A stretch of 64,000 bases of DNA from Devosia soli (GCF_000970455.1 NZ_LAJG01000014.1:124001-188000); one strand, 5' to 3'; shown: positions 36,397 through 45,860, counted from the stretch's first letter. Notes: generated by a model not told the origin, from the sequence alone. Translations and numbers: made by a program.

Positions 36397-37152
36397 TTAC
36401 TGCGCGGCGTAGCCGCCATCGACCAGATGGTAAGAGCCGGTAATGAACGAAGCCGCGTCGGAGAGAAGGAAGAGGGTCAGCGCCGCAACTTCGTCGGACT
36501 GACCGAGGCGGCCGACCGGATGCAGGGCGCGCAGGCCATTCAGCGTTTCCGAGGGTGTGGCGGAGCCAAGCAGCGGCGTTTCGATGAAGCCGGGACCCAC
36601 TGCGGTGACGCGAATGCCGTCCTTGGCATAATCGATGGCAGCGGCCTTGGTTAGACCGACAACGCCATGCTTGGCCGAGACGTAGGCCGGGGCGCTGGCA
36701 AAGCCATTGGTGCCAAGAATCGAGGCCATATTCACGATAGCGCCGCCGCCATTTTTGAGCATGGCCGCGATCTCGTACTTCATCGAATAGAAGACGGAGT
36801 TGAGATTGACGTCGATGACCTTGTGCCAATCTTCAAAAGTATAGTCGCCGGCCTTGGCTGCCTTGCCACCGATGCCGGCATTGTTCACGGCAAGGTCGAG
36901 CTTGCCAAAAGTATCCACGGCGAACTGTACGGCCTTTTCAACCTGGTCGATCTTGCTGACGTCAACCGCGACGGCAGCAGCCTCGCCACCGGATGCCTTC
37001 ACGGCATCGACGGTTGCTTGCGCTGCATCGAGCTTGAGATCGGCAACAACGACCTTAGCGCCGCGCGCCGCCAACTGCTTGACGACGGCCTCGCCGATGC
37101 CGGATGCGCCACCCGTTACGAATGCGACCTTTCCCGAAAAATCCTGTGACAT
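36397..37152 (-). CDS. SDR family oxidoreductase (second copy type)
   Basis: This is a 251-aa classical short-chain dehydrogenase with TGGASGIG, NNAG, and the catalytic YVSAK within SAPAYVSAKHG. AAAGGAG lies before the ATG at 37152. It differs clearly in sequence from the SDR at 34995, so the two are not recent duplicates. Substrate unknown; the family includes glucose and sorbitol dehydrogenases as well as ketone reductases. Confidence 0.9.
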   Translation of the reverse strand: MSQDFSGKVAFVTGGASGIGEAVVKQLAARGAKVVVADLKLDAAQATVDAVKASGGEAAAVAVDVSKIDQVEKAVQFAVDTFGKLDLAVNNAGIGGKAAKAGDYTFEDWHKVIDVNLNSVFYSMKYEIAAMLKNGGGAIVNMASILGTNGFASAPAYVSAKHGVVGLTKAAAIDYAKDGIRVTAVGPGFIETPLLGSATPSETLNGLRALHPVGRLGQSDEVAALTLFLLSDAASFITGSYHLVDGGYAAQ

Positions 37153-37254
37153 AGCAATCTCCTTTGTCTCTCCTGGAGATATGCAGTTTGGGCGGCGGCG
37201 CAACGTGGATTGCAATCGCCTCTCGTGAACGGATTGTTCAAACGCGATGCGAAC

Positions 37255-37722
37255 TTATTCGGGAACGCCGGGAGTACGGGATAGGCTCGCATTGGCATAG
37301 CGGTCATCGTCGGTGACTTCCTCGCCCACCCAATCGGGCAGGATGACAATGTCCTCTTCGGTCTCCATCTCAACCTCGGCGAGAACGAGCCCAGCGTGGT
37401 GCCCTTCAAAGACATCGATCTCCCACAGATGTTCGCCGAAAGGCACTTTGTAGCGGCGCTTTTCGACGATGTTGGGAAATGACAGCGTCATCATCTGACG
37501 GGCGTCGTCGAGCGGCACCTCATATTCGAATTCCGGGCGAGTCAGCCCTATGGGCGCGCCCTTGAGAGTAAGGACGGCACGCTCGTCATCGAAAATACGG
37601 ATGCGTACGGTGGCCTTGGCGCTGGTGGATAGATAGCCCTGCTGGAGCCGCGAGGAACTCTCCGCCGCGTTCTTCCAAGCATCGCCCTTCAGCAGAAACT
37701 TGCGTTCGATTTCCGCAGCCAA
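37255..37722 (-). CDS. CYTH domain protein (inorganic triphosphatase family)
   Basis: This is a 155-aa single-domain protein of the triphosphate tunnel metalloenzyme fold. The EIERK motif at residues 4-8 is the diagnostic ExExK, and the alternating charged strands (TVRIRIFDDERAVLTLKG) follow. Bacterial members hydrolyse tripolyphosphate or related triphosphates with a metal ion. The start is a TTG with a weak GAAGA upstream; no other start fits the ExExK motif so well. Confidence 0.9.
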   Translation of the reverse strand: MAAEIERKFLLKGDAWKNAAESSSRLQQGYLSTSAKATVRIRIFDDERAVLTLKGAPIGLTRPEFEYEVPLDDARQMMTLSFPNIVEKRRYKVPFGEHLWEIDVFEGHHAGLVLAEVEMETEEDIVILPDWVGEEVTDDDRYANASLSRTPGVPE

Positions 37723-37871
37723 TTCAATCTTCCTTCGCCACGCGTTTCAAATTTGCCGCCCCTTCTGTCAGCGCCGTCCAAGGGCAATTTTGCCTTAATC
37801 TCAGAGGATTTGGGTAACGAAAATGGTACCGATGTGTTTGGTCCGCTGAACCTGTAAAAGCATGGCCCCGC

Positions 37872-38408
37872 TCAGAAGGCGAATTGCATCTGCCCGGGCG
37901 GTGCACCAAGGTTTACGCCCTCCAACGCCAGCATGACGCGCTTGGTCGCGGTGCCGCCGGGCGCCGAGAACCCACCAGCCCCGCCTTTGGCAGCCACCAC
38001 GCGATGGCAGGGAATGATCAGCGGGACAGGATTGGCGCCCATGGCCTGACCGACGGCGCGCGACAAGCCGATGTCGCCCAATTGCCGCGCCATGTCGCCA
38101 TAGGTCGTGGTCGAGCCGCGCGGGATGGTCAGCAGCATGTCGTAGCACCGGCGGTGAAATGACGGTATCCCGTCAAGATCGAGCGCCGTTTCAGCAAAAT
38201 CGACGCTCTCGCCATCGGCATAGTCTTCGATTTTGTCGATGACGCTTGCAACAGCCCGCGGCGGCTCGCCCCTTTCGGCACCGAGTATGTCAAGGCGATA
38301 CTCAAGCGCTATCGCTTCGTTTCCGGGCAGGAAAACGCGGCGGATGCCACGGTCGGTCCAAACCAGGGCGAATTGCCCAAGAGCGGTGTCGAAGGTCGTG
38401 CTGAACAT
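37872..38408 (-). CDS. ogt: Methylated-DNA--protein-cysteine S-methyltransferase
   Basis: This is a suicidal repair protein (178 aa) that removes methyl groups from O6-methylguanine. The acceptor cysteine C134 lies in the canonical IPCHRVVAA, after the DNA-binding helix with GLSRAVGQAMGANP and the YGDMA segment. It lacks the N-terminal Ada domain. The ATG at 38408 gives the standard length. It is divergent from a pseudouridine synthase gene. Confidence 0.95.
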   Translation of the reverse strand: MFSTTFDTALGQFALVWTDRGIRRVFLPGNEAIALEYRLDILGAERGEPPRAVASVIDKIEDYADGESVDFAETALDLDGIPSFHRRCYDMLLTIPRGSTTTYGDMARQLGDIGLSRAVGQAMGANPVPLIIPCHRVVAAKGGAGGFSAPGGTATKRVMLALEGVNLGAPPGQMQFAF

Positions 38409-38462
38409 GAGGAGAGCATAGTAGGGTTGGTGAAAGCGGCCAAGCTCTGCTAAAGCCGCGGC

Positions 38463-39134
38463 ATGCCCGGTCCCATGCCAACCCTCCTTAACTATTTTCC
38501 ACCCACCGATCCCTATCTCAACGTCATCCATGTCGATGACGATATCCTCGTCGTCGACAAGCAGAGCGGACTTCTGAGCGTACCGGGCAAGGATCCGAGC
38601 CTTTGGGACTGTGTCGAATATCGCGCGCGCCAGACCTGGCCGACAGCCGGTATGTGTCATCGGCTCGATAAGGACACGTCAGGCGTGCTTGTCCTCGCGC
38701 TCAACAAGCGCGCCCACGGCCGTATCGGCAGCCAGTTCGAACATCGGCAGACGACCAAAAGCTACATAGCCCGCGTATCCGGGATCATCGCCGAAGACAG
38801 GGGCTTGGTGGACCTGCCGCTGGCGACCGATTGGGAAAACAAGCCGCGCCAGCGCGTCGATTTCGAAAACGGCCGTCACGCAACGACCGAATGGGAAGTT
38901 CTCGAGCGCGAAACCAATGCCACACGAGTGAGGCTCGTGCCGCTCACCGGCCGGACGCATCAGTTGCGCGTCCATATGAAGGCATTGGGCCACGTGATCC
39001 TCGGCGACGCCTTTTACGCCGAAGGCGCGGATTTTGCCGCAGCGGACCGTCTGCAACTGCATGCGGCCGAACTCGGCTTGACGCATCCGACTAGCGGCCA
39101 ATTCATGGCCTTCGTCGCGCCGACGCCGTTCTGA
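38463..39134 (+). CDS. RluA family pseudouridine synthase
   Basis: This 223-aa enzyme converts uridine to pseudouridine in rRNA or tRNA. The catalytic aspartate D69 lies in HRLDKDTSGVLVLAL, and TGRTHQLRVHMKALGHVILGD closes the active site. It lacks an N-terminal S4 domain and so resembles the short RluA type that acts on 23S rNA position 746 and tRNA position 32 in E. coli. ATG at 38463; a second ATG at 38475 is possible. Confidence 0.93.
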   Translation: MPGPMPTLLNYFPPTDPYLNVIHVDDDILVVDKQSGLLSVPGKDPSLWDCVEYRARQTWPTAGMCHRLDKDTSGVLVLALNKRAHGRIGSQFEHRQTTKSYIARVSGIIAEDRGLVDLPLATDWENKPRQRVDFENGRHATTEWEVLERETNATRVRLVPLTGRTHQLRVHMKALGHVILGDAFYAEGADFAAADRLQLHAAELGLTHPTSGQFMAFVAPTPF

Positions 39135-39413
39135 TCAGTCCTTGAACGCCACTTCGATCCGCTGGAAAATGCTGCCTTCCTTCATGGTATCGAGCCATCT
39201 GCGGAAGTCTGCGACATCATTGAAGCCAGCGCGGCGGGCATCGGCATCGGTAACGTCGTCGGCGTTCATATCGGTGACGGAGAGGATCGAAAGTACGCCA
39301 AGCTTGGTTTTGAGCGTGCCTCCCGTCTTGACCGTCGGGCGATTCCAGCGGCGGAAGATCACGTCGACCTTGCCTGCCTTGATGTCTTCGAGGAGCGAGA
39401 GTTTGAGCAGCAT
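39135..39413 (-). CDS. ASCH-domain-like small protein
   Basis: This is a 92-aa protein. The order of a GKVDVIFRRW segment, a V-x-x-GG turn, a strand LGVLSILSV, and a DADARRAGFNDVADFRRWL helix is that of ASCH domains, a PUA-like fold that binds RNA or modified nucleosides. It overlaps the stop of the Rid gene by one base and meets the pseudouridine synthase tail to tail with no gap. Function unknown. Confidence 0.72.
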   Translation of the reverse strand: MLLKLSLLEDIKAGKVDVIFRRWNRPTVKTGGTLKTKLGVLSILSVTDMNADDVTDADARRAGFNDVADFRRWLDTMKEGSIFQRIEVAFKD

Positions 39414-39793
39414 CAGTCTAGAACCGCCGTGGCCGTGATCTCGATTCGGAGACCCTTGGCCAGCAATTCCTTGACGACGACGGTGGCGCGAACCGGAAAG
39501 GGTTGCTGAGTGAAGAACTCGCGATAGACCGCGTTCATGCCGGGGGCATCGGCGCTATCGATGAGGAAAATCTGTACCATCGCGAGATTGGCAAGCGTAC
39601 CGCCAGCGGCCTTGAGCGCAATCTGCAGGTTTTCGATGCAGCGGCGCGCCTGCGCCTCGACGCCGCCTTCGACGATCTCGCCGGTGACGGGGTCTTCGGC
39701 GATGGCGACCAGCCAGAGATGCTTGCCGGCGCGCACCGCGTCATTGATCGGCGCCGAGGATGGGGCAATGCCGGTTTCGATGCGTTCGATCAT
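39413..39793 (-). CDS. Rid family protein (RidA-like)
   Basis: This is a 126-aa YjgF/YER057c/UK114 homologue that hydrolyses reactive enamine or imine intermediates of amino acid metabolism, usually as a trimer. The sequence ends FPVRATVVVKELLAKGLRIEITATAVLD, which contains the arginine expected in the active site (PVRAT) and the terminal IEI strand. It lacks some N-terminal residues typical of RidA, so it may be another Rid subgroup. The following ASCH-like gene overlaps its stop. Confidence 0.88.
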   Translation of the reverse strand: MIERIETGIAPSSAPINDAVRAGKHLWLVAIAEDPVTGEIVEGGVEAQARRCIENLQIALKAAGGTLANLAMVQIFLIDSADAPGMNAVYREFFTQQPFPVRATVVVKELLAKGLRIEITATAVLD

Positions 39794-39872
39794 CTGGCCT
39801 CCGGGGTTGAGAATCGTCACAGCGCAATTGTCTTGCGCACCGCCTTGTGACAAACACGGGCCACCGAGCCAA

Positions 39873-39957
39873 GCGGGCGTGGTGAAACTGGTAGACACAA
39901 GGGACTTAAAATCCCTCGGCTAACGCTGTACGGGTTCGATTCCCGTCGCCCGCACCA
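39873..39957 (+). tRNA. tRNA-Leu (anticodon TAA)
   Basis: This is a class II tRNA with a long variable arm. The acceptor stem GCGGGCG pairs perfectly with CGCCCGC, the anticodon stem-loop GGGACTTAAAATCCC carries TAA, the variable arm is CTCGGCTAACGCTGT, and the T arm is ACGGGTTCGATTCCCGT. CCA is encoded at 39955-39957. Confidence 0.97.
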
Positions 39958-39976
39958 TACCCTGTCCCGAGCGCTC

Positions 39977-40654
39977 ATGAGACCCTGGATCCATCTCGAT
40001 ACGGCCAATGTCCCGGGGGACAAGACCCAGCTCAGGCTGATGCAGCGCGGGGAAGAATTTTCGATCATGCTCGGCACCAACGAGCTGATGAACAGCCGGC
40101 TGAGCGGCTCGGAAGAAGCGCTGGCGACGCTGAGTGCGGCACGGATCGGCAAGCGGACAAAGGCGCGGATTCTCATTGGCGGTCTCGGCATGGGCTTTAC
40201 CCTGCGCGCCGCGCAGGCGAGTTTTGGGCCGGACAGCGAACTCATCGTTGCCGAACTGGTTCCTGAGATTATCGTCTGGGCCCGAGGCCCGCTCGCGCCG
40301 GTTTTCGGTGCTTGCCTCGATGATCGGCGGGTCAGCATCGTAAACGACGATGTTGGCAAGGTGATCGCAGCGGCCAAGGCGACGTATGACGCCATTCTGC
40401 TCGATGTGGACAATGGGCCGGATGGCGTGAGCCGGGAACAGAACGATCGGCTCTATGGGCTCAAGGCGCTGCGAAAATCCCGGGACGCCTTGCGCCCGGG
40501 TGGCGTATTGGCCGTCTGGTCTGCGCATCCCAGCGAAGCGTTCGTGAAGCGCCTGGGATCAGCTGGATTTGCCGTCGAGGAGGTCAAGGTGCGCGCGCGC
40601 AGCGGTGGACGCGGCGCGCGGCACTTTATCTGGATCGGGACAAAATCGGGCTGA
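39977..40654 (+). CDS. Spermidine-synthase-like methyltransferase-fold protein
   Basis: This is a 225-aa protein with a Rossmann fold typical of SAM-binding enzymes: ILIGGLGMGFTLRAA as motif I and DAILLDVDNGPDG as the acidic motif. The closest family is the spermidine synthase-like group, but its catalytic aspartate pattern is changed (the motif reads DNGPDG instead of DSTDP), so true polyamine synthesis is doubtful. It starts 19 bases after tRNA-Leu and ends against gpt with no gap. Confidence 0.82.
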   Translation: MRPWIHLDTANVPGDKTQLRLMQRGEEFSIMLGTNELMNSRLSGSEEALATLSAARIGKRTKARILIGGLGMGFTLRAAQASFGPDSELIVAELVPEIIVWARGPLAPVFGACLDDRRVSIVNDDVGKVIAAAKATYDAILLDVDNGPDGVSREQNDRLYGLKALRKSRDALRPGGVLAVWSAHPSEAFVKRLGSAGFAVEEVKVRARSGGRGARHFIWIGTKSG

Positions 40655-41152
40655 TCAGTCCGTGCCGCCCGAGATCGGCGCGACATAGGCCACATCAAGA
40701 TCCCACGGGAAGAAGATCCAGGTGTCCTGGCTGACTTCCGTGATGAACGTATCGACCATCTCGCGGCCCTTGGGCTTGGCATAGACGGTGGCGAAGTGCG
40801 CGCCGGGCAGCATATCACGGACGACGCGGGCTGTGTTGCCGGTATCGACGAGATCATCGACGATCAAGATCTTGCCGCCGCTCTTTGCGAGGTCGAAAAC
40901 CGGCTGGCTGATTTCCTTGAGAATCTTGATGCCGGTTTGGTTCTGATGGTCGTAGCTCTTGGCCGCGACCGTTTCGACCGTGCGGATATTGAGTTCGCGT
41001 GCGACGATCGCGGCCGGCACAAGACCGCCGCGGGCGATGGCGACGACGGCGTCGAACGGGCCAAGGCTCGCAAGGCGCCAGGCGAGCGCGCGGCTATCGC
41101 GGTGAAACTGGTCCCAGGTGACGGGAAACGACTTCTGGTTGGGATTGCTCAA
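40655..41152 (-). CDS. gpt: Xanthine-guanine phosphoribosyltransferase
   Basis: This is a purine salvage enzyme (165 aa) joining PRPP to xanthine or guanine. The PRPP-binding motif [14 protein letters not shown] lies at about 95-108, and [10 protein letters not shown] is the phosphate loop. The C-terminal region WIFFPWDLD is typical of XGPRT. The start is a TTG with GGAG nine bases upstream. It probably acts in the cytoplasm at the inner face of the membrane, as known for E. coli Gpt. Confidence 0.95.
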   Translation of the reverse strand: MSNPNQKSFPVTWDQFHRDSRALAWRLASLGPFDAVVAIARGGLVPAAIVARELNIRTVETVAAKSYDHQNQTGIKILKEISQPVFDLAKSGGKILIVDDLVDTGNTARVVRDMLPGAHFATVYAKPKGREMVDTFITEVSQDTWIFFPWDLDVAYVAPISGGTD

Positions 41153-41227
41153 CGCTCAAATCTCCGAGGGGCGGCGCTTGTCTGTTCGTGTGGGCACGTC
41201 CTTAGCAAAAGCCAAGGCTCCCGCCAA

Positions 41228-41998
41228 TCATTCCCCTGCGGGGGCGGCGATACCAGCCTTGGCGTGTGCCTCTGCCACCATGGCGCGCACTTTCCCGGCG
41301 GCCTCGGCAAGGCGGGCGTCGTCCGAAGACCGCAACACCAGTTCGGTCATGACCCGGTCCTTACCCATCTGCGGGTATGAGCCCATCTTTACGTCCGGAA
41401 ATTCGGCCTGCAGCGTCGCGAGTGCGCCGCCAATGGTGCCTTCACCCACCGCCGCCTTGATCGTGACCGACTGGACCTTCTTGCCGCCCTGAAGCGTCGG
41501 CGCCAAGGCTTCGAGCATGGCGCGCATGATAACCGGCACGCCGGCCATCACGTGGACATTGCCGATCCGGAATCCGGGGGCGGCGCTGACCGAGTTGACG
41601 ATCAGATCGGCGCCTTCCGGAATGCGGGCCATGCGCAGGCGGGCTTCGTTGACTTCGGTGCCGGTCTGCGCCCAGCGCGCTTCAAGCATGGCACGCGCCT
41701 GATCGTTGATCGGCAAGGCAACGCCAAATGCTTTGGCGATGGCGTCTGCGGTAATGTCGTCGTGAGTGGGGCCGATGCCGCCGGTGGTGAAAACGTATGT
41801 GTAGCGATGCCGAAGCGCGTTGACCGCCTCGATGATGGATTCCTCCACGTCGCTGACCACGCGCACTTCTGTCAGATCGATGCCAAGATCGGTGCAGAAA
41901 TCGGCAACTGCGCCGATGTTCACGTCCTTGGTCCGGCCGGACAGGATTTCGTCACCGATCACCAAAAGACCGGCAGTCACGCGAGTTTGGGTGGACAT
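41228..41998 (-). CDS. Competence/damage-inducible protein A domain protein (CinA N-terminal, MoCF fold)
   Basis: This is a 256-aa protein with a molybdopterin-binding-type domain: GDEILSGRTKDVN near the start and TTGGIGPTHDDITADA in the middle. This is the short form without the C-terminal NMN deamidase domain of full CinA. Similar short proteins are common next to map in Hyphomicrobiales. The likely activity is a nucleotide pyrophosphatase acting on ADP-ribose or FAD, by family only. Confidence 0.9.
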   Translation of the reverse strand: MSTQTRVTAGLLVIGDEILSGRTKDVNIGAVADFCTDLGIDLTEVRVVSDVEESIIEAVNALRHRYTYVFTTGGIGPTHDDITADAIAKAFGVALPINDQARAMLEARWAQTGTEVNEARLRMARIPEGADLIVNSVSAAPGFRIGNVHVMAGVPVIMRAMLEALAPTLQGGKKVQSVTIKAAVGEGTIGGALATLQAEFPDVKMGSYPQMGKDRVMTELVLRSSDDARLAEAAGKVRAMVAEAHAKAGIAAPAGE

Positions 41999-42123
41999 GG
42001 AAGCATCCGTTTCTATGAAAGACCACAGATGACTGCCGCCCGGCACGGCGTCAAGCGCGCCGACTGAAGCCCTTTCAAACAGCGCAGCAGTTGACTAGGT
42101 TAAGGCGTCCCCTGGAGTCCTCA

Positions 42124-42957
42124 ATGGTTACCTTCGTCGAAGCATCCGCCAAGTCTCGTCGCACGCCCGGCGTCATTCCGCTGCATGGCGAGGATGGGTT
42201 TGCCGGCATGCGCAAGGCCGGGGCTTTGACGGCAAAGGCGCTGGACATCCTCACAGAATTCGTCGAGCCGGGCGTGCCGACATCGAAGCTCGACCAGATC
42301 GCTTATGAGTTCGCGCGCGATAACAATGCCATCCCGGCTACGCTCTTTTACAAGGGCTATCGCCACTCGATCTGCACCTCGATCAATCACGTCGTTTGCC
42401 ATGGCATTCCTGATGAGCGGGGCCTGCGCGAAGGCGACATCGTCAATATCGACCTTACGCTGATCGTCGACGGCTGGTATGGCGATTCGAGCCGCATGTA
42501 TCCGGTCGGCGAGATTTCGCGGAAGGCCGAAAGGCTGATCGAAGTCACTTATGAAAGCCTCGCAGCAGGCCTTGCTGCAGCAAAGCCGGGCAATACGACG
42601 GGCGATATCGGTGCCGCTATCCAAGCGGTAGCGGAAGGCGAACGCATGAGCGTCGTGCGCGATTTCGTCGGCCATGGCGTTGGGCGGCTTTTCCACGACG
42701 AGCCCAACATTCTCCATTTCGGCACCCCCGGAACGGGCGTGCCGCTTAAGCCGGGCATGATCTTCACCATCGAACCGATGATCAATCTCGGCAAGCCACA
42801 CGTCAAAATTTTGTCCGATGGCTGGACGGCCGTGACCCGCGACCGCACGTTGTCCTCGCAATGCGAGCATTCGATCGGCATCACCGAAACCGGCAACGAG
42901 GTTTTTACGCTTTCTCCTGGTGGGCTCTTCAATCCTCTGGCAGCGCGAGCAGCCTAA
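42124..42957 (+). CDS. map: Methionine aminopeptidase, type I
   Basis: This removes the initiator methionine from new proteins (277 aa). The five metal ligands are in place: D in VNIDLTLI, D in YGDSSRMY, H in VGHGVGRLFHDEP, E in FTIEPMI and E in SSQCEHSIGIT. The ATG at 42124 follows a GGAG motif. Its stop overlaps the start of radC by one base. Confidence 0.97.
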   Translation: MVTFVEASAKSRRTPGVIPLHGEDGFAGMRKAGALTAKALDILTEFVEPGVPTSKLDQIAYEFARDNNAIPATLFYKGYRHSICTSINHVVCHGIPDERGLREGDIVNIDLTLIVDGWYGDSSRMYPVGEISRKAERLIEVTYESLAAGLAAAKPGNTTGDIGAAIQAVAEGERMSVVRDFVGHGVGRLFHDEPNILHFGTPGTGVPLKPGMIFTIEPMINLGKPHVKILSDGWTAVTRDRTLSSQCEHSIGITETGNEVFTLSPGGLFNPLAARAA

Positions 42958-43748
42958 TGCCCAAGCGCCCCGACGAATTCGACGAGGCGCTTTTTCCCCT
43001 CCCTGATGGCTCAGCGGTCATTCCCCCATCGGCCAAGCCGGCGAAGCAAGGCAAAGACACAGCTACCCCCGCCGCGCACGACCACAAAGGGCACCGCGAC
43101 CGGGTTCGGCAGCGTTTCCTCAAGGTTGGTGGCGACGCCTTCGAGTATTATGAACTGCTCGAGATGGTGTTGTTTTTGGCTATTCCCTTCAAGGACACCA
43201 AGCCTCTAGCCAAGGCGCTGCTGCGCGAGTTCGGGTCCTTTTCTGCAGTGTTCAGCGCCAGCCACGCCCGCCTGTCGAAATTTCCAGGCCTTAGTCCAAG
43301 TTCGGCGGCTAATCTGAAGGTTATCCAATCCGTCGCGGCGCGCTTTGGGCGCGAAGGGATCGATAAGCAAAAGCCGATTCTCTCGTCGTGGCAGGAGTTG
43401 ATCGACTACTGCCGAAGCGCCATGGCCTTCGAGAACGTCGAACAGTTTCGCATCTTGTTTCTCGACAAGAAAAACCGACTGATCGCCGACGAAGTGCAGC
43501 AGGTGGGAACAGTCGACCACACGCCGGTTTACCCGCGCGAAGTCATGCGTCGCACGCTCGAATTATCGGCTTCTGCGCTGATCCTCGTTCACAACCATCC
43601 CTCCGGCGATCCATCCCCATCGGCGGCAGACGTCAGGATGACGCGCGATATCGCGGACATCGCGCGACAGCTCGGCATCACGCTTCACGATCACATCATC
43701 ATCGGGCGGTCGGGTCATGCCTCGTTGCGCGCTCTAAAGCTAATCTGA
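42957..43748 (+). CDS. radC: DNA repair protein RadC (JAMM/UPF0758)
   Basis: This is a 263-aa protein. An N-terminal helix-hairpin-helix region covers about 60-130 and a C-terminal JAMM metalloprotease-like domain carries HNHPSGDPSPSAAD, with H212, H214 and likely D225 as metal ligands. The role in repair is disputed in other bacteria. The start overlaps the map stop (TAATG), an association common in alphaproteobacteria. The end overlaps a convergent gene by nine bases. Confidence 0.94.
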   Translation: MPKRPDEFDEALFPLPDGSAVIPPSAKPAKQGKDTATPAAHDHKGHRDRVRQRFLKVGGDAFEYYELLEMVLFLAIPFKDTKPLAKALLREFGSFSAVFSASHARLSKFPGLSPSSAANLKVIQSVAARFGREGIDKQKPILSSWQELIDYCRSAMAFENVEQFRILFLDKKNRLIADEVQQVGTVDHTPVYPREVMRRTLELSASALILVHNHPSGDPSPSAADVRMTRDIADIARQLGITLHDHIIIGRSGHASLRALKLI

Positions 43749-44999
43749 CGGCTGCTGCTGAGCCTTCTGGCGACCGGTGAGCTTGTCGGTGATCTGCCGA
43801 ATGTGACGCAGCCCGCTTTTGACCCGCGGATTTGCTTTCGCCTGCGCCCGAAATTTCTGGAACTGCTGGTGCAGGCCGACGGACAGATGGCCCTTGAGAG
43901 TCCGGCCGATATAATGCTGCCGGATCGGCATCTGCACATTGCACCAATGGCGCTTTTCGTCGGTGAAACCCGAGCCCATGTCGAACATGGTGAAGCCCGA
44001 TTCGAAAACTGTCTGCATGACGCGCAGAAGGCATTGCTTGCCCGGCGAGCCACCCTGGATGGCGGGGTCGTCGCTCATCGAGGAGATGAGGCAGAAGATG
44101 CGCGAGCCATGGACGATGTTGTAGCGCACGGCGACAATCTCGCCATTGAGCCTGAGGACGTGGAGCCGCACATCGAGGCCGGAGCCCGGCTGCATGGCCT
44201 TCTGATAAAACGCGATAAGCTTGTCGTGGACGAACGTGTCGCGAATGCCTTGGGCACGAAAACGCGCAGATCGCTGACGGAACATCACCTCGATTGCCGC
44301 GCGGCCCTCGACAGGATCGGTAACCAGCTCGAAGCCGATTTCGCCAAGTGCGGCGAGGCGATCGCCCTGCTGCCGATCGTGCTTGCGGCGGCTGCGGCTG
44401 CGCTGGATTTTGTCGGCCTCGTCCCAGGACGAAAACTCCGAACGATAGAGCGTTTCGACAGCAAGACTGTCGCCGAGCTCATCGAAGAGCCCGCCAAAGC
44501 CGCTGATCTCTTTAGGGATGGCCCGAAGATAAACCGCGTCGGCATCACTTAGCTGCGCGACCATGGTCTGCCAAAGCCGCGCCCGCCCTGCCGGGCCGAG
44601 CTTGGAGAGCTTACGGTAATCCGAAATCGGCGCATAGCAGCCGACCTGGGATCGCGGAAACCATGTGTAAACGGTAACGCCGAGCTGACGGCGACGGTGG
44701 AGCGGCAGCAGCGCAACGGGCTCGCCATCGACCTCGCCAATGACGAAGCACTGGTCTTTAGTCGCGATCCCCCTGTCGGCAATCCAAAGGCGGATGAAAT
44801 CAAAACTCTGACCGGGCGACTCGATGATCTCGGCAGTGAGCATCCGCCACACTGCTTCGACCTCTTCGATGTTGCGCGTGGCGCGCGCCGTAAGCCTGGC
44901 GCCGAAATGCACGCCAACCTCGGCCGAGAGGCTGGTATTCTCACTCTCTTCCGAGAGAGCGCGCAATATTGGCTGGCTTTCCACGCTGGCCGTGCCCAT
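43740..44999 (-). CDS. GNAT-fold acetyltransferase, CelD/BcsL family
   Basis: This is a protein of about 419 aa with two tandem GNAT-like halves as in the CelD/BcsL (Acetyltransf_6) family. The RSRSRRKHDRQ segment in the middle and the late FMFDMGSGFTDEKRHWCN-like run are typical. The family takes part in exopolysaccharide or cellulose modification. I chose the ATG at 44999, after a GGGGCGG stretch; a TTG at 45035 would add 12 residues. It lies downstream of ccdA on the same strand. Confidence 0.82.
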   Translation of the reverse strand: MGTASVESQPILRALSEESENTSLSAEVGVHFGARLTARATRNIEEVEAVWRMLTAEIIESPGQSFDFIRLWIADRGIATKDQCFVIGEVDGEPVALLPLHRRRQLGVTVYTWFPRSQVGCYAPISDYRKLSKLGPAGRARLWQTMVAQLSDADAVYLRAIPKEISGFGGLFDELGDSLAVETLYRSEFSSWDEADKIQRSRSRRKHDRQQGDRLAALGEIGFELVTDPVEGRAAIEVMFRQRSARFRAQGIRDTFVHDKLIAFYQKAMQPGSGLDVRLHVLRLNGEIVAVRYNIVHGSRIFCLISSMSDDPAIQGGSPGKQCLLRVMQTVFESGFTMFDMGSGFTDEKRHWCNVQMPIRQHYIGRTLKGHLSVGLHQQFQKFRAQAKANPRVKSGLRHIRQITDKLTGRQKAQQQPSD

Positions 45000-45125
45000 T
45001 TTTTCCGCCCCAATGACCGCGCCACTTTGGCTCAACCGAGTAAATCCCGGCTGAAGATTACGGATATATACGGCGATGGCGGCTGGAAAATTTCTGAAGG
45101 TTAAGGAAGTGCTGCTACGTCGGCA

Positions 45126-45860
45126 TCAACCGAAATTGGCCAGCGCCGGAAACGTCTCGAGAAACCAGTATGAGATACGGGTGAAATTGCCCGTGAGAAA
45201 GAGCACGCCGGTGACGACCAGCAATCCGCCCATGACGCGCTCGACCGTGCGGAGGTGACGCTTGAAGGAATGGAAGAAGGTCAGGAACGGACCGATGGCG
45301 AGACCGGCCAGAAAGAACGGAATGCCAAGGCCCAGCGAATAAAGCCCGAGGAGCGAAGCGCCTTCCCAGGCAGTATCGCGGCTGGCAGCAACTGACAGAA
45401 TGGCGGCGAGGACCGGCCCAATGCATGGCGTCCAGCCGATGGCGAAGGCGAGACCGAGAAGGAAACCGCCAAGAGGACCAGATGCCACGCCCGGTCCATT
45501 GTGGCGCATCTGCCGATCGAGCACCGCGAGCCGATAGACGCCGAGAAAATGCAATCCCATGGCTATGATGACGACGCCAGCGACCGGGGTCAGCAGCGGC
45601 AGAAGCTGACGGAAGGCCTGACCAAAGGCGGTAGCAGTGGCCCCGAGAGCCACGAACACAACGGAAAAGCCGAGGATAAAGAAGATCGAGGTGACGGCGA
45701 CCTTGATGGTCAACTTGCCCGGCCCGTCAGCTTCGGCGCGCAGCTGATCGAAACTTGCTCCGCTCATATAGGTGAGATAGGGCGGCACAAGTGGCAGCAC
45801 GCATGGGCTGAGAAAGCTCAAGACGCCAGCGCCGAGCACCAAAGGCAAAGAGAATTCCAC
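45126..45860 (-). CDS. ccdA: Cytochrome c biogenesis protein CcdA
   Basis: This is a 244-aa inner-membrane thiol-disulfide transporter with six transmembrane helices. The two redox cysteines are in SFLSPCVLPLVPPYLTYMSG and IGWTPCIGPVLAAIL. It carries electrons from cytoplasmic thioredoxin to the periplasm for cytochrome c maturation. The start is a GTG with GGAG nine bases upstream, which places the first helix at the usual distance. No partner thioredoxin-like gene is adjacent. Confidence 0.95.
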   Translation of the reverse strand: MEFSLPLVLGAGVLSFLSPCVLPLVPPYLTYMSGASFDQLRAEADGPGKLTIKVAVTSIFFILGFSVVFVALGATATAFGQAFRQLLPLLTPVAGVVIIAMGLHFLGVYRLAVLDRQMRHNGPGVASGPLGGFLLGLAFAIGWTPCIGPVLAAILSVAASRDTAWEGASLLGLYSLGLGIPFFLAGLAIGPFLTFFHSFKRHLRTVERVMGGLLVVTGVLFLTGNFTRISYWFLETFPALANFG

